Translations under genes and position numbers: made by a program
Source: Sorex araneus
Taxonomy: Eukaryota > Chordata > Mammalia > Eulipotyphla > Soricidae
Reading direction: 5' to 3'
NCBI RefSeq assembly: GCF_027595985.1
Contig: NC_073304.1
Location: 45,893,637 to 45,957,636, forward strand
Length of the DNA: 64,000 nt
Part shown: positions 47,130 through 59,076 of the stretch, piece by piece
Layout of the letters: every line of letters starts with the position of its first letter
Numbering within the stretch: position 1 is the first letter of the stretch
Notes under the pieces: generated by a model
What the model was told of the DNA's origin: nothing
Database searches by the model: none
What the model saw: the letters and a program-made list of their open reading frames with translations, nothing else

Positions 47130-47945
47130 TAAACACATATTTGTTCTCCCTTATTCCTACCCTAATGGGGAGTTGTTCCTCCTTATATCTCATGTTAGTC
47201 CTCACTTCTGAGTTTTGAATCCTCTCCTTTATGACTACTGATTTTTTGTCCTTAACATTTCTTAGAATTTGTCCATTCCTTTTGCTTTAGTGCTCCTCCT
47301 TTAATTCAAGCTCCCATAGTATAGTAACCTTTGTTATTTAAATTTGTCTCTTTGTACATAAATAGTACTGCTCTTCCAGAACATCCTTCTCCATGAAGCA
47401 AAAGCAAATTTTCCCAAACATAAGTAAACCTGAGTATTTCACATACCTTCCTATTCTTCTATATTGGGTTTGTTTGGTAGAAGAAAGTCTGAACTCCCTA
47501 GCGCAGCTCTGGACTTCGGTACCTCTCCAATGAGATAGTAAGTTACCATTCACTGAATTAAGTAGTGCTTAATTTGAACTCATAAAATCTCATATGCTAA
47601 AAATATTTTTCGAGGAGACAATTTTCAATGTGTATATAGTATATTTAAAGGGTCAAGAAGGGACTTTGGAATCTATGGAACTTAGTTTTTTCTTTATAAA
47701 CATGCTTATGAAGAAAACTATTTTTCACATTTTGCAGATTCTGTAAAAGTCACAAGTTGGGACAAGGGACATGGCTCGTGGAACCATGGCCTCAGGTGTT
47801 CCTTAAGTATCACCAGTGAAGACTCCGAACAAACAAAACCAAAGAAAAACCAAGTCACAACCTAGATACTAAAGTTTGTTAGGCTAATGTTTGTATGTTT
47901 TTTTTGGGGGTGGCAGATGTGATGTATAACAGAGATAGATTGGTA
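47130..47945. other. Desert sequence, no gene seen
   Basis: A very decayed SINE-like patch may lie at 47765-47860; otherwise nothing. Confidence 0.35.
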
Positions 47946-47965
47946 CTTTAGAAATTATGAGTTTT

Positions 47966-48504
47966 TGCTAAGTGAAATGAGTCAGAAAGAGAGGGACAGA
48001 CATAGAGCGAATGCACTCATTTGTGGAGTGTGTGGTAGCATCGCATGAGGCTGACACTCAAGGACGGTAGATACAAGGGTCAGGGGGATTGACCCATAGC
48101 TGGAAGACTGCTTCATGAGTGGAGGGGAGAAGGCAGATTGAATAGAGAAGGGATCACGAAGAAAATGATGGCTGGAGGAACCAGTTGGGATGGGAGATGC
48201 ATGCCGAAAGTAGGTAATGGACCAAACATGATGACCTCTCAGTGTCTGTGTTGCAAGCTATAATGCCCAAAAGTAGAGAGAGAGTATGGGGAATATTGTC
48301 TGCCTTAGAGGCAGAGGGAGGGTGGGAAAGGGGGGTATACCCAGGATATTGGTGGTAGGGAATGTGCACTGGTGGAGGGATGGGTGTTTGATCATTGTGA
48401 GATTGTTACCCAAATATGAAAGCTTGTAACTATCTCACGGTGATTCAATAAAATTTAAATTTTTTTTTAAAAAAATGGAATAACATTACCTAAAATAAAA
48501 TAAA
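47966..48504 (+). mobile_element. 5'-truncated L1 (ORF2 end and 3'UTR)
   Basis: Starts near the L1 motif TAAGTGAAATGAGTCAGA and ends with CACGGTGATTCAATAAAATT and an A-rich tail. Exact 16-bp duplication AGAAATTATGAGTTTT at 47950-47965 and 48505-48520. Confidence 0.88.
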
Positions 48505-48544
48505 AGAAATTATGAGTTTTCTTATCAGAAGTTGCCTAGTTGAG

Positions 48545-48635
48545 TTTGGAGAGATAGTACAGCAGGTAAGGCACTTGCCTTGTATGTGGCCAACAAGGGT
48601 TTGATCCCTGGCACTGAAAACAAAAACAAAAAGAA
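48545..48635 (+). mobile_element. SINE head with A-rich tail
   Basis: GTTTGGAGAGATAGTACAGC, AAGGGTTTGATCCCTGGCAC, then AAAACAAAAACAAAAAG. The usual body is absent, so it is a short, head-only form. Confidence 0.65.
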
Positions 48636-48639
48636 GTTG

Positions 48640-49745
48640 CCTGTGCAAGGCATATGGGCAATCTTTGTCTCTATCCTAAACTATAAGATGGTAACAAAAT
48701 CAAATGGTACCTTTATAAGTATTTGTGTAGCAAAGCTAATAAAAATAACAACCCATATTATGGGATATTAAGATGACCTGCAAATAATAATTTTTCCTTT
48801 AATAATGCATAATGATTTATGAACTTTCTGGAATTATTTGTAATCCCTAAGGTTAACCCTGATGTAATTTAAGCAAGAAGAATCAGATCTGAGGTGCTGA
48901 TATTTTCTGCTTCTTTGTAAATGTAATATGATATATGATGCCAAAATAAAACCATGAAATTGCAAGAAAATCAGCTAATATTTAGCATTTATGAGTATCA
49001 TTTTGCTTTCACAACTCTTTCCAAACCTCAACTAATTAATTTATACACATTTCAAAGGAAGGTGATGATTATCTGTTTTACAGGTGGGAAGAAACTGAAG
49101 TTAGCTGTTAAAAGCCTTGCCTGGGGCCAAGGAGGAGGGGGGAATGTTTTGTGCCTGCTTGGAACCTGGGCACACCTGATGGCTAATTTATTTGCAAAAT
49201 CCACTCTTTGAATAGGACCTTCCTTCTGCTTTGCAGCAGCTTTGGTTGTTGATCACACAGTAAGGTGTTTTGTAGTTCTTGTGCACTTCTTAAATCCCTG
49301 GAAAATCTTAATTCGTCTAACCTTATTTATTTCTTTTTTCAGGGATGATTTTCAAAAATAGAGTCCTGAAGCAACAAGAGAATACATGAAAAGCCGGAAG
49401 GAAATACTTCTGATCCACTATGTGGGTGAGTGATAACTGATGGTCTGTGTGGCCTTCAGTGAGGCAATGCAAGCATTCAATGTGGGATGTTCATTGTGTG
49501 TGCACTTGCCCTACCGAGTACAAGAAAAGGAATTGTAAACTTCTAGAGGGCAGAGATGATGGAGTAATTTCTTTGTACCTGCAAATGGGAGGATGACAGG
49601 TTAGACAGGTTGTTCTAAATGCTCTTTGAAATGGGCCTGTCAAAGGGCTTTAGACTGCTTGCATTCCTCAATTTACATAACAGATATTTACCCCTTAAGT
49701 TTGTGTAAATGAAGTCATATTTTTGAAACACTAGGATATCTTTTA
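48640..49745. other. Desert sequence, possible MIR relic
   Basis: TTTTACAGGTGGGAAGAAACTGAAG at 49076-49100 resembles a MIR core but is isolated. No gene seen. Confidence 0.3.
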
Positions 49746-49751
49746 GTTGTT

Positions 49752-49870
49752 GTTGTTGCTGTTTTGGCACCATAGTGGCAGTGCTCAGAGCTTACTCCTG
49801 GCTTTGCACTCAAGTATCAGCCCTGGTGAGCTGGGGAAATCCTGAACCAGGCTATCTTGCCTATTCAAGG
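49752..49870 (-). mobile_element. Decayed SINE
   Basis: GGCACCATAGTGGCAGTGCTCAG, TTACTCCTGGCTTTGCAC; the head end is lost. Confidence 0.5.
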
Positions 49871-49984
49871 TTTTTGTTTTAATCCACTCAAAAATGATCA
49901 AAACTATTGTGATAATGATTATTGCTCCTGAATTAATCGATTATGCAGATTTGGCTTTTTCGAATAAATGAATTCATTTTTTTC

Positions 49985-50164
49985 TTTCTTTTTTTTGGGG
50001 GGAGGGGTGGGCATTCTTGGAAGTACTTAGACCTTACTCCTGGCTCTGTGCTCAGGGGTCACTCCTGACAGTGTTTGGGAGACCATATGGGATGCCAGGG
50101 ATCAAACCTGGATCTGCTGTGCGCAAGGCAAATGCCCTACCCTCTCTACTATTGCTCTGACCCC
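49985..50164 (-). mobile_element. SINE
   Basis: CTTACTCCTGGCTCTGTGC, GACCATATGGGATGCCAGGG, ATTGCTCTGACCCC. Likely imperfect duplication ATAAATGAATTC / ATAAGTGAATTC on either side. Confidence 0.78.
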
Positions 50165-50519
50165 AAATAAGTGAATTCTTAAAAGGAGAACTTTTCTTAG
50201 TATATAATAAATATAACAGTGATACTATTACACAGAGCCTCTGGAAGACAAGTGTCTTCTGTCAATTCTGTCAATTAAAACTGTGACCATGAGTCTTTTG
50301 TATGTTTTACAGAGAATTGAACTAATTTTACACTGTGAGTTTTAATTTGATCAAATACTTGTTTGGATAGTTCAAGACAGTTTTAAAGCAGCTAGTATAG
50401 ATTGCTCTCATTCTTTTAATATTTTTTATGATATTCTATTGCATAGATTTGTCATAACCTATTTATTTTTCTTCTAATAAATGCATTACATTTTTCAATG
50501 TTTTAAAAAACAAGAGATC

Positions 50520-50690
50520 TTTTAAAGTTTTATTTTTATTTTTATAAAGTTGTTCACAATAATTTGTTATACTTAATATTCCAATACCAATTCTGCCACC
50601 GTTATATCTACCCACCACCATATTTTGAATGTTTCCACCCAGACCCCCAAACCCTGTTCCCAAAGCAGGGCCTAAATAATTTGTTTTGTT
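50520..50690 (-). mobile_element. Old L1 3'UTR fragment
   Basis: Low-similarity complement of the L1 end (GTTGTTCACAATAATTTG, CCACCACCATATTTTGAATG). Confidence 0.4.
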
Positions 50691-51054
50691 AATACAAAAT
50701 TAATTATCTTGTTATAGATAATCCACTAAAAATGATTCAAAAAAATTCCTTAGAGGAAAGTCTGTGAAGACGTTGTATTTCACCCTGGAGCCAGTAAGTT
50801 TTTGTATAGGAATAAGATGTTAGAGGTTACAAATGCTGCTGAGTGCTCCAGAAATTCTAAAATTTTAAATACTAAAACAAGAGATTTTAAAAAGGATATC
50901 TTCACAACGTATGTTTATATATTCCCAGTATCTATGTCAGATGACTAAAAGTGCGATGGCTTGGTATTTGTGTTTTGAAGTGAACTGATCTTGAAAATAA
51001 CTCTAAAAAAATTGTAGAACTCTTTAGTGGGATGGATATGAAGAATTGGCCCAT

Positions 51055-51200
51055 ACCCCGGTAGTGCTCAGGTTTTACTCCTGGCTTTGTGCTCATGGTT
51101 CACTCCTGGTGGTTATTGGAGAACCAGATGGAGTGCCAGGGATCAAATCTAGGTTAGCATGTGCAAGGAGAGCAATTTAATCCCATGACCATTTCATCCC
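51055..51200 (-). mobile_element. Diverged SINE
   Basis: CGGTAGTGCTCAGG, TTACTCCTGGCTTTGTGC, GGAGTGCCAGGGATCAAATC; decayed head. Confidence 0.6.
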
Positions 51201-51209
51201 ATTTCTTTC

Positions 51210-52200
51210 ATCCCAGGCTGCAGAACTTTTGATTCCTACAAATTTTGCTTATATTGTGACCCTACTAGGTATAGAAAATGAAAATTCATTTTCATTGATT
51301 TCACCTGTTGGTTGGAAAAAAATTGAATCTCAATTTTATTTCTACTTGTGTTTATTTAATTGTGGGTGAGCTTAGTATCATATCATGTGATGTGATATAT
51401 ATGATGCCAAATAAAATTGTGTCGATAATTTTCTCTCTGGTAATTGGAAGGGAATAAAATTAGTCAAGTAACTTAATCTAACCTGGGACTCAGAACCACC
51501 TTGGTCTTCTCCTTAGTTATATAGACTGTAGTAATGCACAGGTTGATAATCTGATTTAGTTATTCACTACATATTGTGGGTAAGGAGGAATAGAAACTCA
51601 AGTTCAAGCAGTTCCTGTCTTGTCTCCAACTTTATTACGACTTTGGATTATTAGAGAAGAATTTTTGGTTCTGGGAACAGAAATTGGTGGAAACGCTTTT
51701 AAACAAAGCCCAGGGAAGAACTTAATTTCCAGGAACATGAGACTAGTATTTTAGAGAAAGAATGATCATTATTTAATGGGAAATCATTTTATACCCCTGA
51801 GCTCTTACTTTTAGGAGGAGAATCACTTGTTCCCATGATATTTTGATTGTTATAGTTGTTAGTTGTTACAGGCTTAATCACTTTAATTCATGGTTTGAAT
51901 AGCCCACAGAAATTTGGCCTGTAGCCTTTAAAAGAAAATAACCCTTTAAATGTGTGACTGTTGAAAAAAATAATTTCTGTGCAAATATTAAATCTGGAAG
52001 CAAGCCTGTATTAAGATTTTCCCTGTAATTCACTCAGATTCTCCCCGCCCCCACCATTTCTCTCTTTCCCTTCTACCTTCTCTCTCTTCTTTCTTCCACC
52101 ACCAATCTTTCTACTTCCTTATAATTGTAAGAAGCAGAATTTTAGTTCTTTATTATTTGTCAAGAAGAGAGGAAATAAAAATTAGAACATAAACACCCCT
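51210..52200. other. AT-rich desert, no gene seen
   Basis: No supportable feature. Confidence 0.35.
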
Positions 52201-52204
52201 CCCC

Positions 52205-52370
52205 TATTTTTATTTAGGCACTGTGACTTAAAACACAGTTAATGATAGTTTCAGGCATACAGTGTTTCAATTCCACATCACCACCAGTGTCAATATTTCT
52301 CCACCAATGTCTCAAAGTCCCCTTCCATTTCACCAGCAAACCCTTTAGCAAACTCATTTTTAAAAATTTA
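52205..52370 (-). mobile_element. Old L1 3'UTR fragment
   Basis: GATAGTTTCAGGCATACAGTG, CCACCAGTGTCAATATTTC and TCCACCAATG are a decayed complement of the L1 end. Confidence 0.5.
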
Positions 52371-52623
52371 ATTTGGGTCACATGCTTACAACAATGTTGA
52401 CACACATATGGTTTTGATGTATACAATTACTTCACCTCTTACTACACCATCAAAGAGTCCAAAACCCTCAACCAATGTCTTTATGTTATATCCAGTCTAA
52501 TTCATTATCATCCTAACCACACCCCCTTTCATTGGCATTCTCAGTTTTGTAATCCAGAGGCAAGGGTTTGCCATTTTGATAACTTCCTATTCCTTTGTTT
52601 TAACAAAAAATGAGTATACATTT

Positions 52624-52778
52624 TTGTTTTGGTACCACAGCCACCAGTAGTCAGGGCTTTGGGTACAGGGTTGTGGTACACCAGTGCTCAGGAATTGTTC
52701 CTGAAAGTGCTTGGGGGAACCTGGGTTGGCCATCTGCAAGGTAATTGCCCTACCTGTTGTACCATCTATCCTGTGCCA
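52624..52778 (-). mobile_element. Diverged SINE
   Basis: GGTACCACAGCCACCAGTAG, GTGCTCAGGAATTGTTCC, CCTACCTGTTGTACCATC. Confidence 0.6.
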
Positions 52779-53021
52779 AACCACTTCATTTAAGTCTATG
52801 GGAAAATTAAAAAGATGATTTTAAATAAAAAATTTCAGGTGTGTATGTATGTTGATGTTGATGTTATAGTTTCTCAAACATAAACCATTATTTGGAAACT
52901 ATGTGAAAGTGGGATTTGGCAGAAATACTAATAAAGAAAGCATTTAAATGTCTTGAAAAAACCAGAATATTGTTGCCAAAGAATCACAGGTCATGTATTT
53001 CTTTTAAAAGGGTTCCAATGA

Positions 53022-53199
53022 TGGGCTGGAGCGATAGCACAGTGGGGAGGGCGTTTGCCTTGCACGTGGCCGACCCGGGTTCAATCCCCAGCATCCCATA
53101 TGGTCCCCTGAGCACTTCCAGGGGTAATTCCTGAGTGCAGAGCCAGGAGTAACCCCTGTGCATTGCCGGGTGTGACCCAAAAAGCAAAAAAAAAAAAAC
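53022..53199 (+). mobile_element. Young SOR-type SINE
   Basis: Near-consensus full-length copy from GGGCTGGAGCGATAGC to GGTGTGACCCAAAAAGC plus a 12-A tail. Exact duplication AGGGTTCCAATGA at 53009-53021 and 53200-53212. Confidence 0.93.
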
Positions 53200-53487
53200 A
53201 GGGTTCCAATGAGTGTCTCAAATCCTGTTCTGAACTTTCTTCAAAATAAACCTTAAAAGTTATATTCATAAGTAGACAGCTATCAAAATTACCACGTACA
53301 GTTGAGAAATGCTCTTATTTTTCAAGAGACAATAGCAGCCTTCCTGCTTCTGATCTCTAAAGCTACAACTTTGGAGAATACATTAGCTTTGGAGATTTTG
53401 AATTGGAATTTAAAATATGTGTATCTGTTGAAATCAGTTAAATGAGCAAAAAATATGCTAAAGGACATTACTGATGTTTATCTTTTA

Positions 53488-54284
53488 TTTATTTATTTAT
53501 TGGTCATAGATTGCTATTGGTTTATTTTATTTTTTAATTTGATTTAATATAATTTTTTATTGAATTGTAATTGTGAGACAAAATTACAAAGCTTTCACGT
53601 TTGAGTTTCGGTCATACAATGATCAAACATCCACCCCTTCACCAGTGCACATTTTTCACCACCAAAATACCCAGTATCCCCCGATCCTATGCCTTCCCCT
53701 GCCTCTGTGGCAGATAATTTTTATAACACTCTCTCTCTACTTTGATTAAATTCAATATTTTGAGACAAGTCCCACCATTATTATTTGGAATTTTCCCACC
53801 ACCACTTAAACCTGCTGAAAAGGCAATGCTAGACAATTTGTTTTGTATTGCTTGTTACGAATAGCATATGAATAGCTCCTGGAATTCTAAAATTTTAATA
53901 ATTAGGGTCTGGAGAGATCTCTGCAGTAAGCTGTTTGGTTCCAAGATTCGTTTGTGTGTCTCTGGGATCATGGCCATTAAGGAGCTTAATAAGTAGCTGG
54001 GGGCAGCTCATGGACATCATCTCAGGGTCCCATTGGGGTGGGGAACAAGAGGGACCAGCTCCTCCCCTGTCCCGTGAAGCCTGGTGTTTGCTGTTACTGC
54101 TTCAGTGTACCTGGGCTTTTCATTGAGTTTTGAAAGATGGCGGCTGCCAGTATTCCTAGGGGGCAGGTGGAGGGACAGCACCTGCTCCTGTCCGGAGTAG
54201 CCTCGTGAAAGTGGCCTATTGCAAAGTCTGAAGGCATCTCTGCAGCAAGCTGCTTGGTTCCGAGATTCATATGTGCCTCTAGAA
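53488..54284 (-). mobile_element. 5'-truncated L1 3' end
   Basis: The complement of the L1 end (TATTGAATTGTAATTGTGAG, CATACAATGATCAAACATCC) extends to the GC-richer 3'UTR part. Exact duplication GTTTATCTTTTA at 53476-53487 and 54285-54296. Confidence 0.85.
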
Positions 54285-54368
54285 GTTTATCTTTTAATGG
54301 AAATGAAAACACTTTTTTGACTTGGCCGATATGATTATGATATGCAGACAATTCAATGTAATTCACAG

Positions 54369-54416
54369 AAATATATTCTACCAGAACTCAACAATGAGTT
54401 CTGGTAGAATATATTT
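54369..54416. repeat. Perfect 22-bp hairpin, 4-base loop
   Basis: 54369-54390 is the exact reverse complement of 54395-54416, with loop ACAA. It lies outside any recognised transposon. Confidence 0.9.
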
Positions 54417-54524
54417 TATTCTAAAAATTACCAAGATCAATATTTAGAAAATAATTTTCTTTTTGTATAGTAGTAGCAACAAACAATTAGGAATAAGTTA
54501 TTAAAAATTTTTTAAATGACTGCC

Positions 54525-54810
54525 ATTTCCAATCACACCAGAAACATAGGATATTTAGGTATAAATCTAACAAATTATGTGTAGGACCCATATAGTGAAA
54601 GCTATAAAACACTGGTGAGAGATGATCTATATAAGTTGAAGTGCTTAATTATGATCATGATTTGAAATACTGAGTAGTAAAGATGTCAATTATCCCCCAC
54701 CCTGGCTTTCAGTGCCAACACAATATCAGTCAAAATCCTAACAGGAAATTTTGGAGAAATTTACACCTTGACTTAAACTTTTTTAAAAAGTCAAAGGAAC
54801 TAGAACTATG
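54525..54810 (+). mobile_element. L1 ORF2 internal fragment, old
   Basis: GGTATAAATCTAACAAATTATG, GAAAGCTATAAAACACTGG and CAGTCAAAATCCTAACAGG match the L1 ORF2 region after the RT domain as I recall it. Confidence 0.5.
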
Positions 54811-54839
54811 AGAGAAAAATATGCAATTTTAAAAATGAA

Positions 54840-55335
54840 CAAAGATGGGTCCAGGGATATGATTCAGTGGTAGACCTCCTGCCTTGGACATTCCAGTATT
54901 GAAATAGCGTCTCAGTATGGCTCCACAAGGTGGAGTTGGTCTGTTGGCCTTGCTGTATGAAACTGGTACCACAAATAAGCAGTCTTTGGATCACTGAAAC
55001 TAAATGTGTAAGAATACCTCAGCCATAAGTGTGATAATTAGACATAGCAACAAGAAGGGCAGCAACAATGGGAACAGAAGAAATGGGATGAAAGCAGAAG
55101 AACAAAATGATTTATATGACTTATTTTCAAGAAGATAGATATATTAATGAATAGAGCAAAGCAGATTCTAAAAGCAGAATTATACATATATGACTGATTA
55201 CTTTTTCAAAAGTCTTTGTTAATTCACATGCAGTTTTGAGAAATTATTCATAGAGATCCTATGAGAACATTACTATCTTGTGAGACATGGAATCAATTAC
55301 ATTGATTCAGTCCTTCAGACATATTCAGATTTTTC
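54840..55335. other. Desert sequence, no gene seen
   Basis: A tRNA-like patch at 54850-54885 (GATATGATTCAGTGGTAGACC) could be a decayed SINE head of another type; too short to call. Confidence 0.3.
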
Positions 55336-55339
55336 TACT

Positions 55340-55710
55340 TTCACTCATAGTAATTGCTCTCTGTGTAATCATTCTCTAAGGATGCAGTGATGTCTTATTG
55401 TGCTTTTTCATTTGTATTTCCCTAATGGATAAATGGATATCTTTTTAACAAGTTTTCATGATATTGCTTGCCATTTATATATATTTTTTTGTCATATTCT
55501 AATTGTACCAGATCTTGGAGTTGGGAGTTTTGAGAGTTCTTTATATATTTTATATACTGTTTTTATTTCTGAGATATATGATTTTAAGTATTCACTCCCA
55601 GTTCTGAGGTTGCCCTTTCATCCACTTCACAATCTTTTATGCAAATTCAAATTTTGATTAATTTCAATGTATATATTTAAAAATATTGCTTTTGCTAAGC
55701 CATAAGTATA
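55340..55710 (-). mobile_element. Old L1 ORF2 3' fragment
   Basis: GCTTTTTCATTTGTATTTCCC, GAGAGTTCTTTATATATTTTA and GAGGTTGCCCTTTCATCC are the complement of typical L1 ORF2 3' sequence. Confidence 0.5.
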
Positions 55711-55869
55711 TCAGGTATGGTACCCCAAGATCAAAAACAAACAAATCAATGACAATGACAGCATCAGTAACAAGAATGACAACAATATTTTGTTATCCAG
55801 TCTAAGAACTTTTTGCCTGGTCTTATATCCCAAATATTTTCTCTTACTTTTTTCATAAAAGTTTATACA

Positions 55870-56010
55870 TTAGGGGTCCAAGAGATAATTCAGGAGGTTA
55901 GGAACTTGCCTTGCATGTAGTTGACTTGAAATCAGTCCCCATAAATATATGATCCCCATCCAGGATTGATCCCTGAGCACAGAGCCCTGAGCATCTTTCT
56001 CCCAAACAAG
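55870..56010 (+). mobile_element. Diverged SINE
   Basis: GGGGTCCAAGAGATAATTCAGG, ACTTGCCTTGCATGTAG, CTGAGCACAGAGCCC. Confidence 0.6.
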
Positions 56011-56105
56011 GCCTTGTAGTTTGATGACTTATATTTGAGTTTGTAATCTATTTAGAGTTAATTCTTAAAATAAGGTGTGAGGCTAATGTCTAAAAAATGT
56101 TCAAT

Positions 56106-57278
56106 AGAAACTTCCTCAAAGAAGAAATCCAGATTTCCAAAACACACGTGAAAACTGCTCTACATCACCAATCACCAGGGAGATGCAAATCAAAGCAACT
56201 ATATGATATCATCTCACACCACAGAGACTGGTACACATCATAAAGGAAAAAAATAAAACCAGTGCTGGCGCAGATGCGAGGAGAAAGAGACTCTCATTCA
56301 TTGTTGGGAATGTTAACTAGTCAAGCTTTTTTGGAAAACAACATGAACATTCCTCAAAAAGCCAGAAATTGAGCTCTCATTTGACCCAGCAATACCACTT
56401 TTTACCTTTAGGTCCCCAAAACACACAACAGAAACGCTATCTTCACTGCTACATTCATTGAAGCACTTTTCATGATAGCCAGAATCTGAAAACAACCCAA
56501 ATTCACAAACAGATGGCTGGATAAATGAACTATGGTACATCTACACAATGGAATACTATGCAGCCATGAGGGGAAAAATGAGGTTCTGAAATTTGCTTAA
56601 TAAATGGATGGACATGGAGAGTATCCTGCTGATTGAAATGAGTCAGGATAGAGGAAGACGTAGAATGATTACACTCATTTGTGGGATATGTAAGACAGTA
56701 TCAGACTAATATCCAAGGACAGAAGAAACAGGGTCCAGGAGGACTGATCCATGTTTGGAAGCTTGCCACTAGTGTGTGGAGGGAGAAGGGCAGTTATGAT
56801 AGGGAAGGTACAACTATGATAACAACAGTTGGAAATGATCACTCTGGACAAGAACTGAGTACTGAAAGTATATAAAGGAATATACATAATAACCTCTCAG
56901 TACCTGTATTACAAAACATAAATCCCAAAAGGAGAGAGAAAGCAAGAGATAGAGAGCAAGAGAGAGCAAGAGAGAGTGAGTGAGTGAGAGAGAGACAAAG
57001 AGAGAGAGACAAAGAGAGAGGGAGAGACATAGAGATAGATATGTAGATAGGTAGATAGATAGGTAGGTAGAGAGAGAGAAAGAGAGAGAGCAAGAGAGAG
57101 AGAGAGAAAGAATGCTACTGCCATAGAGGTAGACAGGATGGGGAGGAGGGAAACTGGGAACCGGTGCTGGGAAATGTACACAGGTGAAGGGATGGGTGTT
57201 GGAGCATTGTATGACATGACTGAAACTGAACCATGAACAACTTTGTAATTGGAGAAAAGATAATCAAACTTAAAAAAT
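56106..57278 (+). mobile_element. L1 3' portion (ORF2 C-terminus and 3'UTR)
   Basis: Broken ORF2 C-terminal coding sense is recognisable (NHQGDANQ, FDPAIPLF, EYYAAM in different frames or after stops), then 3'UTR. Near-exact duplication TAAAAAATGTTCAAT / TAAAAAATATTCAAT at 56091-56105 and 57279-57293. An expanded GA-rich tract (56931-57110) lies within the UTR. Confidence 0.82.
56931..57110 (+). repeat. (GA)n/(GATA)n-rich tract inside L1 3'UTR
   Basis: AGAGAG, AGAGCAAG and GATAGGTA units. Spurious Ser/Leu-rich minus-strand frames run across it. Confidence 0.9.
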
Positions 57279-57294
57279 TAAAAAATATTCAATT

Positions 57295-57935
57295 GCTCCA
57301 ATATGTTTGTGTAAAGGATAATAATTAAATTTTTGACAAAAATACATATAATATGACTCAATTATAGTCCTCTGTGTATTTGAACAAGAAATATGAAAAG
57401 TGAACTCAAATATTTATAGCTGTGTTAGTTATAATTACTCAAATTTAGAAGCTAAGTTGAGTAGATAAACTGTGGTACATCCATACAATAGAATGGATTG
57501 CATGGATGTACCAAAAATTGACAGCTAATGATATATGAACAATATTAGTTATTTTCAAATGTATTTTGCTAAGTGAAAGAACACAGAAAAAAATCATTTT
57601 ATTAGCACATGACATGTGGAAAGGCAAATTCACAGGAACAAAAAAGATCAGTCAGGCAGAATATAAAGGAATTTTGTTATAACAAAGCTTTCTTATATGT
57701 TGATTGTGAGGGTAGTTACATGACTATATGTATTTGTCAGAACGGAAAACTGCTATCAACAGACAAGAAACTTTACTTTAAATAAAAAATTGTAAATAAA
57801 AGTTTTTATATGGAGAAAACCTATACCATATACCAAAGCCTTAAACATTATTTAAGTGACTGGACATGGCATAATTTCAATTTTTTTATTCCAATAATGT
57901 CTTCAATAATGTTCTATAATAAAATAAATAACTTT
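57295..57935. other. AT-rich desert, no gene seen
   Basis: No supportable feature. Confidence 0.35.
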
Positions 57936-58474
57936 CAAAATGATGGTATCACTTGTAGTCTTGTTGATCTTCGATTTGCTCTAGTGGGCGCCAGTAACAT
58001 CTCCATTTGTCCCTGTCGAGAGCTAGTGTAGCCCAATGATACCTACTCGCTCCAGGAACAGAAAGAAACCTCAAATCATTCACTCAGAGATTTGATGAAG
58101 AAATCTGACCATCTAGTTGGTGGGCGGCCAGGAGGTCTTCTGACGTCACGTGAAATCCAGTCTGTAACAGCTCTAGTCCAATGGTCATCTCTGAATCGCA
58201 TTACATGACCGGCCCATCTGATTTTTGATGCCTTGGCAAATGAGACAGCATCCCTGATTTTTGAACCACCGACGGAGGTCAGAACTCCGGATTCCTTCTC
58301 TCACTTGAGTGAGACATGATATTCCCAGCATAGCTCTTTCGATTCCTGTTTGGGATACCCTAATAGCATTCTCATCCTGCTTGCATAGGGCCCAGGTCTC
58401 TGAGGCATATGTTAGTGCAGGAAGGATGGTGGAATCGAAAAGATGTGCCCGGAGTCAGAGGTTCTTCGTTCTCT

Positions 58475-59076
58475 CTCTCTTTTTTTTTTAAATGTAAGGC
58501 AGACTTTAATTTTTTTTATATAATGGTGTTAACATTGATTCTTTTGGTATACAAAATTAGGCACTTCCACCAATACCAAAGACTATTCGCAACTGTTTTT
58601 AAGTCACCTCTAGTCTACCCCATTTTTTTTTAATTCTTTTATTGATTCACCATGTGGAAAGTTACAAAGCTTTCAGGTTTAAGTCTCAGTTATACAATGC
58701 TCAAACACCCATCCCTTCACCAGTGCACATATTCCACCACCAAGAATCACGATATACTTCCCCCTTTCCCCCACCTCCCCAACCCCCCACCCTGCATGTG
58801 TAACTGGTAAATTTCACTTTACTTTGATTACATTCAATATTTCAACAAAAAAATTCACTATTATTGATTTGGAGTTTCTCCCCCCTAAAGTCGATCTGCT
58901 GAAAAGAAAGCATTTGGTAATTTGTTTTCCATTGCGGAGAATGAAGAGATATGAGGTCAGGAGGCCGCACTAGCAGCAGCATAGTTTTGGATTTCTGTAT
59001 TTTAGTATTTTAGTAACTAAGTCCAGAGAAATGTCTGCCAGGAATCACAACATTGTAAGCTTGTACTTCTCAGCTA
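58475..59076 (-). mobile_element. 5'-truncated L1 3' end nested in the RTE
   Basis: CTTCGTTCTCT at 58464-58474 and 59077-59087 (11 bp). The T-run and L1 end complement (TTGATTCACCATGTGGAAAG, CATCCCTTCACCAGTGCACA) identify it. It cuts the RTE reading frame just after the RT domain (VVKRTK | NEE). Confidence 0.87.

Noticed and set aside
53022-53100. tRNA gene call from A-box and B-box motifs in SINE heads (also at 20.8, 26.9, 33.1 and 46.7 kb)
   Set aside because: The heads lack a complete cloverleaf and are continuous with SINE bodies and A tails inside target-site duplications.
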